DNA of 64,000 nucleotides from Neptunomonas japonica DSM 18939 (GTDB taxonomy: Bacteria; Pseudomonadota; Gammaproteobacteria; Pseudomonadales; Balneatricaceae): positions 1 to 64,000 of the forward strand of contig NZ_AUGR01000016.1 in assembly GCF_000422765.1 (NCBI RefSeq), in the 5' to 3' direction. Of the stretch, positions 27,307 to 36,494 are shown piece after piece; position 1 is the stretch's first letter, and every line of letters begins with the position of its first letter. The position numbers and the translations under genes are program-made. Under the pieces are notes generated by a model. That model was not told where the DNA came from, did not search any database, and was given only the letters and a program-made list of their open reading frames with translations.

Positions 27307-28692
27307 ATGGATTTTGCCGAACTGCATGATGAAGAGGTTGCGAACGTTAAGGTTTCTCCTCATTCAATAGAGGCTGAGCAATCTGTTCTTGGCGGTTTAA
27401 TGTTGGATAACGATGCTTGGGATACTGCATCCGAAGTGGTTACCGAAGAACATTTCTATCGTCATGATCACCGCCTGATTTTTCGTGTGATGCAGAAGCT
27501 GGTGAATAACCAGCAACCTGTCGATGTCGTTACCCTGTCTGAAGAGTTGGACCGCATAGCTGAGCTTGATAAAGCCGGCGGTCTTGATTACCTCGTTAAG
27601 CTAGCTCGAAACACACCAAGTGCTTCAAACATTCGTGCGTATTCTGAGATTGTGCGTGACCGTGCATTGCTTCGCCAGATGATTAGCGTAGCGCATGAAA
27701 TAGCAGAAAATGCTTTTAGCCCTGAAGGTAGGGGATCGGAAGAGATCTTAAATGATGCGGAACAGCGCATTTTTGAGATTGCTGAAAACCGTCCAAACCA
27801 AGGGGGTCCAGAACCGGTTAACCCGTTGTTAAAACGTGCTGTTGATCGCATAGATTTTTTGTTTAATAACAGTGATCAGATAACAGGGGTTACCACAGGT
27901 TTTGATGATCTTGATGATCGTACCGCAGGTATGCAACCGTCAGATTTAATTATTGTTGCGGCGCGTCCCTCTATGGGCAAAACTACTTTTGCCATGAACC
28001 TTGTTGAAAACGCCCTAATGGCTGAAGAAAAGCCTGTGTTAGTTTTTAGTCTAGAGATGCCTGCTGATCAGCTGCTTTCTCGTATGCTATCTTCTGTTGG
28101 TAGAATAGATCAGACCAAGGTTCGTTCTGGTCAGCTGGACGAAGAAGATTGGCCGAAGCTGACTACTGCCGTTAATATGCTGCGAGATAAACCATTATTT
28201 ATTGATGATACTTCAGGCATTAGCCCAAATGAGATGCGTACAAGGGCGCGACGCATTGTGCGTGAGCATGGTGAGTTGGGTATGATCATGGTTGATTATC
28301 TTCAGTTAATGCAGATCAAAACGGGTAAGGCAAACAGTCGTACTGAAGAAATTTCAGAAATTTCTCGCTCCTTGAAAGCGTTAGCTAAAGAGATGCAGTG
28401 TCCAGTGATTGCATTATCTCAGCTTAACCGTAGTTTGGAGAACAGGCCCAATAAACGTCCGGTTAACTCTGACTTACGAGAGTCTGGAGCGATAGAGCAG
28501 GATGCCGATGTCATCATGTTTATATATCGCGATGAAGTTTATAACGAAGATTCAGTAGATAAGGGTATCGCTGAAATCATTATTGGTAAGCAGCGTAATG
28601 GGCCAATAGGATCTTTGAAGCTGGCGTTTATTGGTAAATATACGCGTTTTGAAAATCTGGCTAAAGGAAGTTACGCCGACTTCGACGAGTAG
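27307..28692 (+). CDS. dnaB: Replicative DNA helicase DnaB
   Basis: The start is set at ATG 27307, with GGGG ten bases upstream; ATG 27298 is only one base from that site. The 461-residue protein has the DnaB N-terminal domain (PHSIEAEQSVLGGLMLDN) and the RecA-like helicase domain with Walker A ARPSMGKTTFAMN. It also has EMPADQLLSRML, Walker B MIMVDYLQLM and QLNRSLENRPNKRP. There is no intein. It unwinds DNA at the replication fork. Confidence 0.97.
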   Translation: MDFAELHDEEVANVKVSPHSIEAEQSVLGGLMLDNDAWDTASEVVTEEHFYRHDHRLIFRVMQKLVNNQQPVDVVTLSEELDRIAELDKAGGLDYLVKLARNTPSASNIRAYSEIVRDRALLRQMISVAHEIAENAFSPEGRGSEEILNDAEQRIFEIAENRPNQGGPEPVNPLLKRAVDRIDFLFNNSDQITGVTTGFDDLDDRTAGMQPSDLIIVAARPSMGKTTFAMNLVENALMAEEKPVLVFSLEMPADQLLSRMLSSVGRIDQTKVRSGQLDEEDWPKLTTAVNMLRDKPLFIDDTSGISPNEMRTRARRIVREHGELGMIMVDYLQLMQIKTGKANSRTEEISEISRSLKALAKEMQCPVIALSQLNRSLENRPNKRPVNSDLRESGAIEQDADVIMFIYRDEVYNEDSVDKGIAEIIIGKQRNGPIGSLKLAFIGKYTRFENLAKGSYADFDE

Positions 28693-28748
28693 TGGGTTGT
28701 TGATCAGCAGGTAAAACGCTTACGTGTTGTTCTGCCGAGTAATGTTAA

Positions 28749-28777
28749 TTAGGGCAATATTGTTACTATTGCCCTAA
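28749..28777. terminator. Hairpin between convergent dnaB and thioesterase genes
   Basis: TTAGGGCAATA and TATTGCCCTAA form a perfect 11-bp stem with a 7-base loop, located between two stop codons. It is probably a bidirectional terminator, though T tracts are short. Confidence 0.6.
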
Positions 28778-28793
28778 TGCCATGCTCTTAACG

Positions 28794-29225
28794 TTATGCG
28801 TCTTTTTCCATGCTGGCTTTGAAGCCTTCTGGAACAGGTATTACTTTACGTTGCTCATAATCAAAAAATACAATACCAGTTTTGGCATGGGCAATTTCAG
28901 CCGCAGTTTTCTTGTTGGATAACACGTAATAGATATCACAGCCGTATTTGTTAAAATCTCCCACCGTAACATCAAGTTGTATCATATCTCCATGAAAGCC
29001 CTCAGCACGATAGACTATTGCAGAATCGGTCATGATGATGCCTGCGCCTTCAACATCTAGCTCGGTGTAGTGATAATAGTTGAGAAAACGAATTCTGGCT
29101 TCGTGAATCATAGAAAGCACAGCATCATTGCCTAAGTGCCCGCCATAATTGATATCACTTATTCTGACCGGAAGCTCAGTAGTAAATGTATAATGATCCG
29201 GCATGTCAATTTTAATTCGCGCCAT
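28794..29225 (-). CDS. Acyl-CoA thioesterase (hotdog, 4HBT type)
   Basis: A 143-residue hotdog-fold protein. The stretch VRISDINYGGHLGNDAVLSM carries the D-x-N-x-x-x-H-x-x-N active-site pattern of 4-hydroxybenzoyl-CoA/YbgC-like thioesterases, followed by IHEARIRFLNYY. The natural substrate cannot be told from sequence. It stands alone, convergent to dnaB and divergent from the methyltransferase. Confidence 0.8.
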   Translation of the reverse strand: MARIKIDMPDHYTFTTELPVRISDINYGGHLGNDAVLSMIHEARIRFLNYYHYTELDVEGAGIIMTDSAIVYRAEGFHGDMIQLDVTVGDFNKYGCDIYYVLSNKKTAAEIAHAKTGIVFFDYEQRKVIPVPEGFKASMEKDA

Positions 29226-29278
29226 ATAGGTTCCTTTTAAATTACAGCAATTTCTAACATCTTAGCAGAGCGGGCGAG

Positions 29279-29905
29279 ATGATAAACCTCTATCGAAAGC
29301 ATATTTTTCCATATCTTCTAGATAAGGTGTCTAGAAAGTTAAATACAGACAGGCAGCGGATTTTGCCGTTTCTGACGGGTGATGTGCTTGAGTTAGGAGT
29401 AGGAACAGGCGTTAACTTCTCGTTCTATTCTCCAACTATTAATTCATTGATTGCTATAGAGCCTGATGCAGCGTTATTGCAACGAGCGGCTAAACAAAAA
29501 GCGGTATTGGAAGTTGTGCAGGCGGGTAAATTTTACCTGGTACAGGGTGATGGGCATGAGCTGCCATTGGCTTCTAACAGTTTAGATACAGTACTTTGCT
29601 GCTTGGTATTGTGTTCTATTTCGAATCCATTACGTGCATTGTCAGAAATATATAGAGTCTTAAAACCTGGTGGTCATCTAGTGTTATTTGAGCATGTTAA
29701 AAGTGATCATAGAGTGACGCATGCTTTTCAGCAGGTTTTGAACCCTGTTTGGCGTCCATTGGCGTGTGGCTGTTGTTTGCAAAGAGATACCTTGCAGCTC
29801 ATTAAGCAGGCTGGTTTTTTAACGGATGATCTGTTGATATATCGTCATAATGACCTTCCAGCACTTGTCGGCACCATGCTGGAAGGTGTAGCTACTAAGC
29901 CTTAA
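29279..29905 (+). CDS. Class I SAM-dependent methyltransferase
   Basis: The 208-residue protein has motif I LELGVGTGVNFSFY, an acidic IAIEPDAALL loop and VLKPGGHLVLFEHVKSDHRV, typical of UbiE/phospholipid-type methyltransferases. An RPLACGCCLQRDTLQLIKQAG segment near the C-terminus is shared with METTL7/phosphatidylethanolamine methyltransferase-like proteins. The substrate is not known. Confidence 0.75.
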   Translation: MINLYRKHIFPYLLDKVSRKLNTDRQRILPFLTGDVLELGVGTGVNFSFYSPTINSLIAIEPDAALLQRAAKQKAVLEVVQAGKFYLVQGDGHELPLASNSLDTVLCCLVLCSISNPLRALSEIYRVLKPGGHLVLFEHVKSDHRVTHAFQQVLNPVWRPLACGCCLQRDTLQLIKQAGFLTDDLLIYRHNDLPALVGTMLEGVATKP

Positions 29906-29931
29906 GGTTGTTGGTTTAATCTTTTGGCCGT

Positions 29932-31227
29932 TTAATGCTTTAGATAGCTGTGAAGTACGTCAATGATACCTGAGGTAAGTTGGTTGAGTGTTTCCGTATC
30001 CATGACATAGGGAGGCATGATATAGACGAGCTTGCCAAACGGTCTTACCCAAATACCTTTCTCTACGAACATCTTTTGTATTTTGGCTGAGTCCACGCCT
30101 CGCTGTAGTTCAATGACACCAATGCCACCTAAACAGCGTACTTCTGCGACTCCATTCATTGCTGCTGCTGGTCCAAGACCTTGTTTAAGGGCTGTTTCAA
30201 TGCGTTGCATATTCGGTTGCCAATCAGAATCGGTTAGCAACTGTAAGCTTGTGTTGGCGACAGCGCATGCCAATGGGTTACCCATGAAAGTAGGGCCATG
30301 CATAAAGCAACCAGCGCCACCTGTAGAGATGGTTTGGGCAATCTTCGTTGTAGTAAGGGTGGCTGCTAATGACATATAGCCCCCAGTTATTGCCTTTCCT
30401 AAGCAAATAATATCGGGTATTACGTCTGCATGTTGGCAAGCAAACATCTTCCCTGTTCTAGCAAAGCCAGTAGCGATTTCGTCGGCAATTAAGAGGAGTC
30501 CGTATTCATCACATAGCGCTTTTGCCGCTTTTAAGTAGTGTGGAGAGTAAAAGCGCATACCGCCAGCGCCTTGCACAATTGGCTCAAGTATTAATGCTGC
30601 AAGTTCATGATGCTGCTGTTCGATGATGCTTTTTAGAGAAGCTATATCGGCGTCATCCCATGCTTGGTTAAAACCTATTTGCGGTGCTTCGGCAAAGTGG
30701 TGTTTAGGCAAAACGGCCGTAAAGATTTCATGCATACCATTGACTGGATCGCATACGGACATCGCACCAAATGTGTCTCCGTGATAGCCATTTCTGATAG
30801 TAACTAGCTTATGCTTTTCAGGTTTGCCTAGTGCATGCCAGTACTGTATTGCCATTTTAATAGCGACTTCGACAGCGACGGATCCTGAGTCTGCAATAAA
30901 GACTTTATCTAAAGGCTCTGGTGTTAGGTCTACTAGCTTTCTAGCTAGCTCTATAGCAGGGGCGTGAGTTATGCCCCCAAACATCACATGTGACATTAGG
31001 TCGATCTGGTTATGTGCAGCAGCATTGAGTGCTGGGTTGTTATAGCCATGAATAGTCGACCACCAAGATGCCATGCCATCAATGAGTTCTCGTCCATCTG
31101 CCATTTTAAGGCGAACCCCTTTGGCTGAAACAATAGGATAAGCCGGTGGTGGGTTGATCATTGATGAGTAGGGGTGCCAGATGTGATCCTGATCATAACG
31201 GATCTGTTCGGCGCTAATGGTTGTCAT
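29932..31227 (-). CDS. bioA: Adenosylmethionine-8-amino-7-oxononanoate aminotransferase
   Basis: The start is set at ATG 31227 (MTTISAEQIRYDQDHIWHPY), the normal BioA beginning. The open frame extends to 31290, but through a terminator hairpin. This 431-residue class III aminotransferase has WHPYSSM, MASWWSTIHGYNNP, the PLP-site LLIADEIATGFARTGKMFAC, and the Lys in CLGKAITGGYMSL. It converts KAPA to DAPA using SAM as amino donor. It is separated by 5 kb from bioBFHCD and transcribed in the opposite direction. Confidence 0.95.
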   Translation of the reverse strand: MTTISAEQIRYDQDHIWHPYSSMINPPPAYPIVSAKGVRLKMADGRELIDGMASWWSTIHGYNNPALNAAAHNQIDLMSHVMFGGITHAPAIELARKLVDLTPEPLDKVFIADSGSVAVEVAIKMAIQYWHALGKPEKHKLVTIRNGYHGDTFGAMSVCDPVNGMHEIFTAVLPKHHFAEAPQIGFNQAWDDADIASLKSIIEQQHHELAALILEPIVQGAGGMRFYSPHYLKAAKALCDEYGLLLIADEIATGFARTGKMFACQHADVIPDIICLGKAITGGYMSLAATLTTTKIAQTISTGGAGCFMHGPTFMGNPLACAVANTSLQLLTDSDWQPNMQRIETALKQGLGPAAAMNGVAEVRCLGGIGVIELQRGVDSAKIQKMFVEKGIWVRPFGKLVYIMPPYVMDTETLNQLTSGIIDVLHSYLKH

Positions 31228-31244
31228 CCTGAGGGCCTCTGCGA

Positions 31245-31272
31245 TAAAAAAAACGGGCTTTATTAGAGCCCG
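31245..31272 (-). terminator. Terminator of the SLAC1-like gene
   Basis: On the minus strand, CGGGCT-N7-AGCCCG is followed by eight T residues. It lies 65 bases past the stop of the transporter gene and just upstream of the bioA start, so bioA needs its own promoter or readthrough. Confidence 0.85.
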
Positions 31273-31337
31273 ATCTAGAGAGGAGTGCAAGAGTGTAAGT
31301 TGTTTAGGCGCAGGATGGCTAGCAAAGGCCTTAGTAG

Positions 31338-32321
31338 CTAATCTGGTTTAAATACATTTCCACTGATAATAGCTTTAGCTGTTTTGTAGAGCAAAAGACT
31401 GACGACCAGTGAAACAACAGCAAGCATCAGATAGCTTATCGTTGCAAATCCAGGGCTCCCTGTTCTTGCATACATGACGAGTGAGGCAATTGTGAAAGCT
31501 GCCAGGGGGAATGAATAGGCCCACCAGGACATGAAGAATTGAATACGCAAAAAACGGCTAAACTGTGTCATTAGGAGCAGTACTAAAAAGGCCGCTGTGT
31601 AATACAAAATGCGTGCAAACCCATCGACAACCTCATGGTTTAACTTCATGTAGGAAAGAAAGCCAACAGCAGGAGGTGCTATGAGAATAAATAAGGTGGG
31701 TAGTAGTTTTTCAGGTAGTGGGTCATGAAAAATAATACGGTTAAAAATTAATGTTTTCAAAATGATCCAATAGATAATGCCAATGCTGAAGAAAAACCAT
31801 GATATTTCATAAAAATCGTGCTCCACACCTGAAATAGGTACCAGAATATTCCCGACCACAGGAATGAACCATGCAGGGGTGCTGTGTGCTATCTGAAAAT
31901 GCTGGTGGTGAATCCAGCGTGTTAGAACATTTAGAGTGAAAATTAATTGCAGTGTACTGCCTAGTATCCACAGAAACCGAGATAGCTCACTCGAAACTTC
32001 TAGCGTTGCGATGCTTGTTAGAATAATACCGATAGAAAAGGCAGGGAAAAAACTCATTTTAATGGGATGGTTAAACTCGGCAATGACTTCGGGAGCATGA
32101 CGTATTATTTTCAGCAGGTAAACACTCACAATGACAGCGAATATCGTAGCAGATACGATCAGTAATACGTCCGAGATGATAGGAGGCAGGGCTAAAACAT
32201 GAGCTGATTTTTGCCATGCTAGTGTTAAGCCGAGTGTTCCCATAACCATAGCGAAAAAGGCCACGGGAAAGTGTTGCAAGCGTCTGCTGGCCGTTGTATT
32301 TGCAGAAGATGAATCTGACAT
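31338..32321 (-). CDS. SLAC1/TehA family anion channel or transporter
   Basis: The start is set at ATG 32321 (MSDSSSANTTASRRLQHFPV). The 327-residue protein has about ten membrane helices, with FPVAFFAMVMGTLGLTLAWQ at the N-terminus, a motif typical of the tellurite-resistance/dicarboxylate transporter (TDT) family that includes TehA, Mae1 and plant SLAC1. The substrate is probably a small anion, but specificity cannot be read. It lies downstream of trmO on the same strand. Confidence 0.8.
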   Translation of the reverse strand: MSDSSSANTTASRRLQHFPVAFFAMVMGTLGLTLAWQKSAHVLALPPIISDVLLIVSATIFAVIVSVYLLKIIRHAPEVIAEFNHPIKMSFFPAFSIGIILTSIATLEVSSELSRFLWILGSTLQLIFTLNVLTRWIHHQHFQIAHSTPAWFIPVVGNILVPISGVEHDFYEISWFFFSIGIIYWIILKTLIFNRIIFHDPLPEKLLPTLFILIAPPAVGFLSYMKLNHEVVDGFARILYYTAAFLVLLLMTQFSRFLRIQFFMSWWAYSFPLAAFTIASLVMYARTGSPGFATISYLMLAVVSLVVSLLLYKTAKAIISGNVFKPD

Positions 32322-32395
32322 ATGCTTTCCAGTTATTAATTTAGAATATTCTAATATATTAGTGTTTTTATGCTCTTGGGCCAAGCTGAATTACA

Positions 32396-33112
32396 TTAAT
32401 TATTTAAAACATCTGTAGTCATTTCTATCGAGTGTACATAGATTGCTTCTTCGTCGGTAATTGACCAACGAACATTGTAGTCGTGTAAGCGGATTCCATA
32501 TTCGCGCTCTGCTGAACGTTGGTAAGCAGGACGGGGGTCGCAGCGTAAAATCTCTGTGATCTGCTGCTCTATAGGTAATTTTGTTTTTTGCTTAATAATA
32601 TCGCACTGCTGTTTGGCTTCATTATTAAATATGACAGGGACCTCCAAAGCCCGATAACTCTCCGCTAAAGAAAACTCTGCTGTTGGGATCTGATCTGAGT
32701 AGGGTAAATAAGGTTTAATATCTAAAATGGGCGTTTGGTCCATCAAATCAGCTCCGCTGACTTGTAGCTGAACTTTGCCGTGGCTGCATATTACGCCGTC
32801 TAGTTTTACGGCAGAAAGGCCAATAGGGTTGGGCCGAAAGGGAGATCGTGTCGCTAAAACCCCAACACGACGGTTCCCTCCTAGTCTCGGAGGGCGAACA
32901 GTTGGGGTCCAGCCTTTATCCGCGCAAGCACTGAAGATAAATATGAGCCAGATGTGTGAGCAGCCTTCTAGTCCTCTGACAATCTCTTCAGAGGCGTAGC
33001 CTGGTAGTAGTTCAATGCTTGCCTGCATTGAGCTAGCGAGCCCTGGTTGGCGTGGGATGCCAAATTTTTCTTTAAATCCAGAGTGGATTATACCTATTGG
33101 TTCAAAGTTCAT
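32396..33112 (-). CDS. trmO: tRNA (N6-threonylcarbamoyladenosine(37)-N6)-methyltransferase
   Basis: This 238-residue protein of the TsaA/TrmO family has FEPIGIIHSGFKEKFGIPRQ, the LEGCSHIWLIFIF segment, the RPPRLGGNRRVGVLATRSPF block and RPNPIGLSAVKLD. It methylates the t6A37 base of threonine tRNA to m6t6A. The C-terminal domain (IEQQITEILRCDPRPAYQ) is also present. Confidence 0.93.
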   Translation of the reverse strand: MNFEPIGIIHSGFKEKFGIPRQPGLASSMQASIELLPGYASEEIVRGLEGCSHIWLIFIFSACADKGWTPTVRPPRLGGNRRVGVLATRSPFRPNPIGLSAVKLDGVICSHGKVQLQVSGADLMDQTPILDIKPYLPYSDQIPTAEFSLAESYRALEVPVIFNNEAKQQCDIIKQKTKLPIEQQITEILRCDPRPAYQRSAEREYGIRLHDYNVRWSITDEEAIYVHSIEMTTDVLNN

Positions 33113-33172
33113 TGATGTAATCGCTATCGGTTGAGTAGTTATGACGTGGCGTTGCTAATTAATAGCTAGGTT

Positions 33173-33913
33173 TTAAAACGCATCAAAGAGTAATTTTAGG
33201 CCCATTATAAACAGGAATGTGTAGCAGAGCTGATAGAACCACTTGTCCGGTATTTTATGATGTAAACGCACTCCTAGCAGGACGCCTATTGGCGCGAAGA
33301 TAGCTAAGGCAGCAGCAGTGCTTAAGGTCTCGTAAGTGAATTGTCCTAAAAAGGTGTAGGGCACTAGTTTAATAAAATTGATGGCACTGAAAAAAATAAT
33401 ACTGGTGCCGACATAATCATATTTTTCTAACTTTAGCGGTAGAAGGTAAGCGTTAAGTGGTGCACCGCCAGCGTGCACGCCAAAGCTAGTAAAGCCTGCA
33501 ATGGTTCCCCAAAAGCTACCACGCAATCGGCTAGGTTTTTTAGGCGTACTGTTTTTAGGTTTTAACCAGAAGTTAAGTGAAAAAGTGACGGCAATGATCC
33601 CAACAATAATACGGATGCTATCGGCTGAAAAATACCTAAAAGTCAGAGCGCCAATGATAATACCAATACAAGCAGAGGGCAGTAGTGTTTGCAGGGCATG
33701 ACGGTTAGCTTTGCCCCGAAAGCTCCATATGCCGACGATGTCCATTAAACAGAGAATAGGCAGTAAGATGGCCGCTGCCTGTTGGGGGGCGATGATCAGC
33801 GCCATAATGGGAACGCCGAGTAAGCCGAGCCCACCACCGAAGCCTCCTTTAGAAACGGCAGTGATTAATACTGCGGGTATGGCGACAGCATAAAACCATG
33901 GATCAGAAATCAT
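33173..33913 (-). CDS. TauE/SafE family sulfite-exporter-like membrane protein
   Basis: A 246-residue protein with about eight membrane helices and a Gly-rich first segment (AVSKGGFGGGLGLLGVPIMA), the hallmark of the TauE/SafE family, repeated in weaker form at GSFWGTIAGFTSFGVHAGGA. Family members are proposed exporters of sulfite or organosulfonates. The substrate here is unknown. Confidence 0.85.
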   Translation of the reverse strand: MISDPWFYAVAIPAVLITAVSKGGFGGGLGLLGVPIMALIIAPQQAAAILLPILCLMDIVGIWSFRGKANRHALQTLLPSACIGIIIGALTFRYFSADSIRIIVGIIAVTFSLNFWLKPKNSTPKKPSRLRGSFWGTIAGFTSFGVHAGGAPLNAYLLPLKLEKYDYVGTSIIFFSAINFIKLVPYTFLGQFTYETLSTAAALAIFAPIGVLLGVRLHHKIPDKWFYQLCYTFLFIMGLKLLFDAF

Positions 33914-33940
33914 TTGGTTATCGACTCAGATGATTAAGCA

Positions 33941-35578
33941 TTATGCTGAAGTAGCAGATGATGCGCCGCGTGAATGTATAGGTAACATGCTACTCCAATA
34001 TGATGAAGACTTTTCTGCTTGTTCGGCTAGGCGGCGCAAGTGGCTTAGAGCGTCCAGTAAAGTAACACTTTCTGTTGCGTCTAGTTTTCCTGAGGTGGCA
34101 GCGTTGAGAATTTCTGTTTTTAGCGCTTGGTAATTATATTCTAATTTATGCAAAATTTTGCGTGCGGGTTCGCTCTGAGTATCACTCTCTTTTTCAATCC
34201 GGCTAGCTTGTAGTAGTTTGCTAATATCTTTTTTAAAGATGAATACGTTTTGCTTGATGCTGGTGTCAGAGATGTTTTCAAGTGTTTCGTGATAATCCAC
34301 TAGGCGAGTGGATAGCCGTGCTATTTCGTTGAGGTAACGAGCGGTGCGTAAAGAAGAAGGTAAGATGTCAGTAATATCGGGATCAAGGTTTTGCTGAGCA
34401 ATCTGCTGATTAAACTCTCCAACTGCGGATACTAGCGTCATTACACTAGTGAGTTCTTTCTCTAGCTGAGGTGGATTTGGGCCTTCTTCACTCACTGCGG
34501 CAAGCGCCATTGAAGAGCATAGCCGGCTGACTCTTCCGAGCTCCATGGTCATTGCTTCAACAGCTAGATAAGGAGTTGATAGTATATTTTTATCAAGATA
34601 TTGGGGTTTACTGATGTTCTCTTCTTGAGAGAGGAAGCGGCGTTTCAATAGTTTTACCATCGCATCAGTTAAGGGCCACATGATAACCACCCCGAGTACA
34701 TTGAAGACTGTATGAAACAGTGCAAGCAAGGTCACTGTGCTAATGATCTCTTGGTTGTGTAGGTTATTTACTTGTGACGAGAAAAGTATTAAAAGCGAAA
34801 AACCTACTGCACCTGTAATGACGTTAAAAATGACATGAGCGGCCGCAATCCTTTTAGCATTGGGAGTTGCTCCAATGACAGCCAACATGGCAGTAGAGGT
34901 TGTGCCTAAATTAGCGCCGATGACAAGCGCTGCAGCAGCGGTAATGCTAATAGAGCCGGTAGCAGCCAATGACAAAGTAATAGCCATTGAGGCAGCCGAT
35001 GCTTGCATCAAAAAAGTGAGCATGAAGCCCGCGACTAAAAACAACAATAGACTGAACGGTAGGGCGCTAATAACAGTGAGATCAATATTTTTTTCCAGAT
35101 CTTCAAAACTTCCTTTGAGAAAGTCTAGACCAATGAAGAATACACCGAAGCCAGCTAAAGCGAAGCCAATTTGGCGAAAGCGCTCTTTTGATGCCACAGT
35201 ATTCAGCAACATGCCTAAAGCGATGATAGGCAGAGCAAATGCGCTTATTTTAAATTTAAAACCTATTAGAGCAACAAGCCAGCCAGTCATTGTTGTGCCA
35301 ATGTTACATCCATAAATAACGGCAACTGATTGTGGAATGGTTAACAAGCCGGCATTTACAAAACCGATAGTGGCTACGGTGACCGCACTCGATGATTGCA
35401 CGAGAGCTGTAATTAATGTGCCAGATAGCAAACCTTTTAGGCGACTTTGGGTGGCAGCATGTAGGACGTTCTTTAATGATTTACCGGCCGCTTGGCGCAG
35501 CCCTTGCGTCATGAGATGCATGCCCAATAAAAACAGGCCAATACCGCCCGCTAGGCTACCTAAAATCGCAATATCCAA
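33941..35578 (-). CDS. Na/Pi cotransporter family protein
   Basis: The 545-residue protein has two Na/Pi-cotransporter repeats (GLFLLGMHLMTQGLRQAAG, LVQSSSAVTVATIGFVNAG and the second QASAASMAITLSL), with about nine helices up to residue 310. A cytoplasmic PhoU-like helical domain (about 335-530) follows. This is the layout of YjbB/NptA proteins, which move phosphate, often outward. It lies 28 bases upstream of the TauE-like gene on the same strand. Confidence 0.88.
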   Translation of the reverse strand: MDIAILGSLAGGIGLFLLGMHLMTQGLRQAAGKSLKNVLHAATQSRLKGLLSGTLITALVQSSSAVTVATIGFVNAGLLTIPQSVAVIYGCNIGTTMTGWLVALIGFKFKISAFALPIIALGMLLNTVASKERFRQIGFALAGFGVFFIGLDFLKGSFEDLEKNIDLTVISALPFSLLLFLVAGFMLTFLMQASAASMAITLSLAATGSISITAAAALVIGANLGTTSTAMLAVIGATPNAKRIAAAHVIFNVITGAVGFSLLILFSSQVNNLHNQEIISTVTLLALFHTVFNVLGVVIMWPLTDAMVKLLKRRFLSQEENISKPQYLDKNILSTPYLAVEAMTMELGRVSRLCSSMALAAVSEEGPNPPQLEKELTSVMTLVSAVGEFNQQIAQQNLDPDITDILPSSLRTARYLNEIARLSTRLVDYHETLENISDTSIKQNVFIFKKDISKLLQASRIEKESDTQSEPARKILHKLEYNYQALKTEILNAATSGKLDATESVTLLDALSHLRRLAEQAEKSSSYWSSMLPIHSRGASSATSA

Positions 35579-35701
35579 TTACGAACTCCTTTAATTAACA
35601 CTTATCATAATCATAGTCTCAATAAATAAGAGGATCTATTTATTAAGAAAAACTTTGTAAATCAATCCAAAACGCTATGTTGTTGTATATGTAAATAGTT
35701 T

Positions 35702-36406
35702 TCAACTAGGTGCTGGTGTGCGTGCGATAACCCAGATATCTATACGCTGTATACCGGCTTGTCGCAGAACACTGCTAATCTCTTTTATTGTTGTGCCAGT
35801 GGTTACAACATCATCAACGAGTGCAATGTGTTTGAGACTTGGGCCATTATAAGTAAACGCATGTTGGAGATTTGTTTTTCTTTGCTGAGCCGACAATGTT
35901 GATTGAGACTTTGTACGTTTTACCTTTTTTAGATGGTTAAGCAATAAGGGGATTTTTAAGTGTTGGCTTAACTGGCTTGCGATCAATGAGGACTGATTAA
36001 ATCCGCGGCTAATTAATCGCAATGAGTGTACGGGGACTGGAATAATAGCTTGTGGCCAAGCTTGAGGCTGTTCTAATAAGCGATTCAGTAAACAGCTGGC
36101 CAGCCATGTTGTGTGGTGTAATCCATTATGATGCTTAATTTGGGGAATAATGGCATTGATCGGGAAGCGGTAAAGAAATACGGCCTGTGTACTGGAAAAA
36201 ACAGGTGGGTTTTTTAGGCACTCTCCGCAGATACGAGGGGCATCTGTTGCTGTAAGAGGCAGGGCGCAAATATGGCAAGCAGAGGTTAGCCATGGGAGAT
36301 CTTCATAGCAGCTTTTACAAAGAGCTATGTCTGAGGAGGCTTCAGAGTGACATAATGCGCAATTTTGGTTTGTTTTTGTACAGATGTTTTCAAATAAAGT
36401 AAACAT
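35702..36406 (-). CDS. comF: ComF family phosphoribosyltransferase-like protein
   Basis: A 234-residue protein with an N-terminal zinc-ribbon-like part (CALCHSE, CKSCYEDL, CHICALPL, CGECLKNP) and a type I phosphoribosyltransferase fold with PRPP motif ALVDDVVTTGTT. ComF/GntX proteins are linked to DNA uptake and utilisation. It is divergent from bioB, as in many gammaproteobacteria. Confidence 0.9.
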   Translation of the reverse strand: MFTLFENICTKTNQNCALCHSEASSDIALCKSCYEDLPWLTSACHICALPLTATDAPRICGECLKNPPVFSSTQAVFLYRFPINAIIPQIKHHNGLHHTTWLASCLLNRLLEQPQAWPQAIIPVPVHSLRLISRGFNQSSLIASQLSQHLKIPLLLNHLKKVKRTKSQSTLSAQQRKTNLQHAFTYNGPSLKHIALVDDVVTTGTTIKEISSVLRQAGIQRIDIWVIARTPAPS

Positions 36407-36409
36407 AAG

Positions 36410-36437
36410 TTGACAGTTCCTTCTGTCGAATTATCAT
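36410..36437 (+). promoter_or_regulatory. Promoter of the biotin operon with overlapping inverted repeat
   Basis: TTGACA (36410-36415) and TATCAT (36432-36437) are 16 bases apart. The inverted repeat GACAG-N6-CTGTC (36412-36427) overlaps the -35 box and could be an operator. No BirA-type TTGTAAACC box is visible. Confidence 0.6.
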
Positions 36438-36494
36438 AAGTGACTATTAGCAGTATTTTTTAGCTCAAAGCCAGATTAAAAGGGGAAAGCACGC

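Noticed and set aside
31228-31290. N-terminal extension of BioA
   Set aside because: It runs through a rho-independent terminator of the upstream gene, and BioA proteins start near MTTISAEQ.
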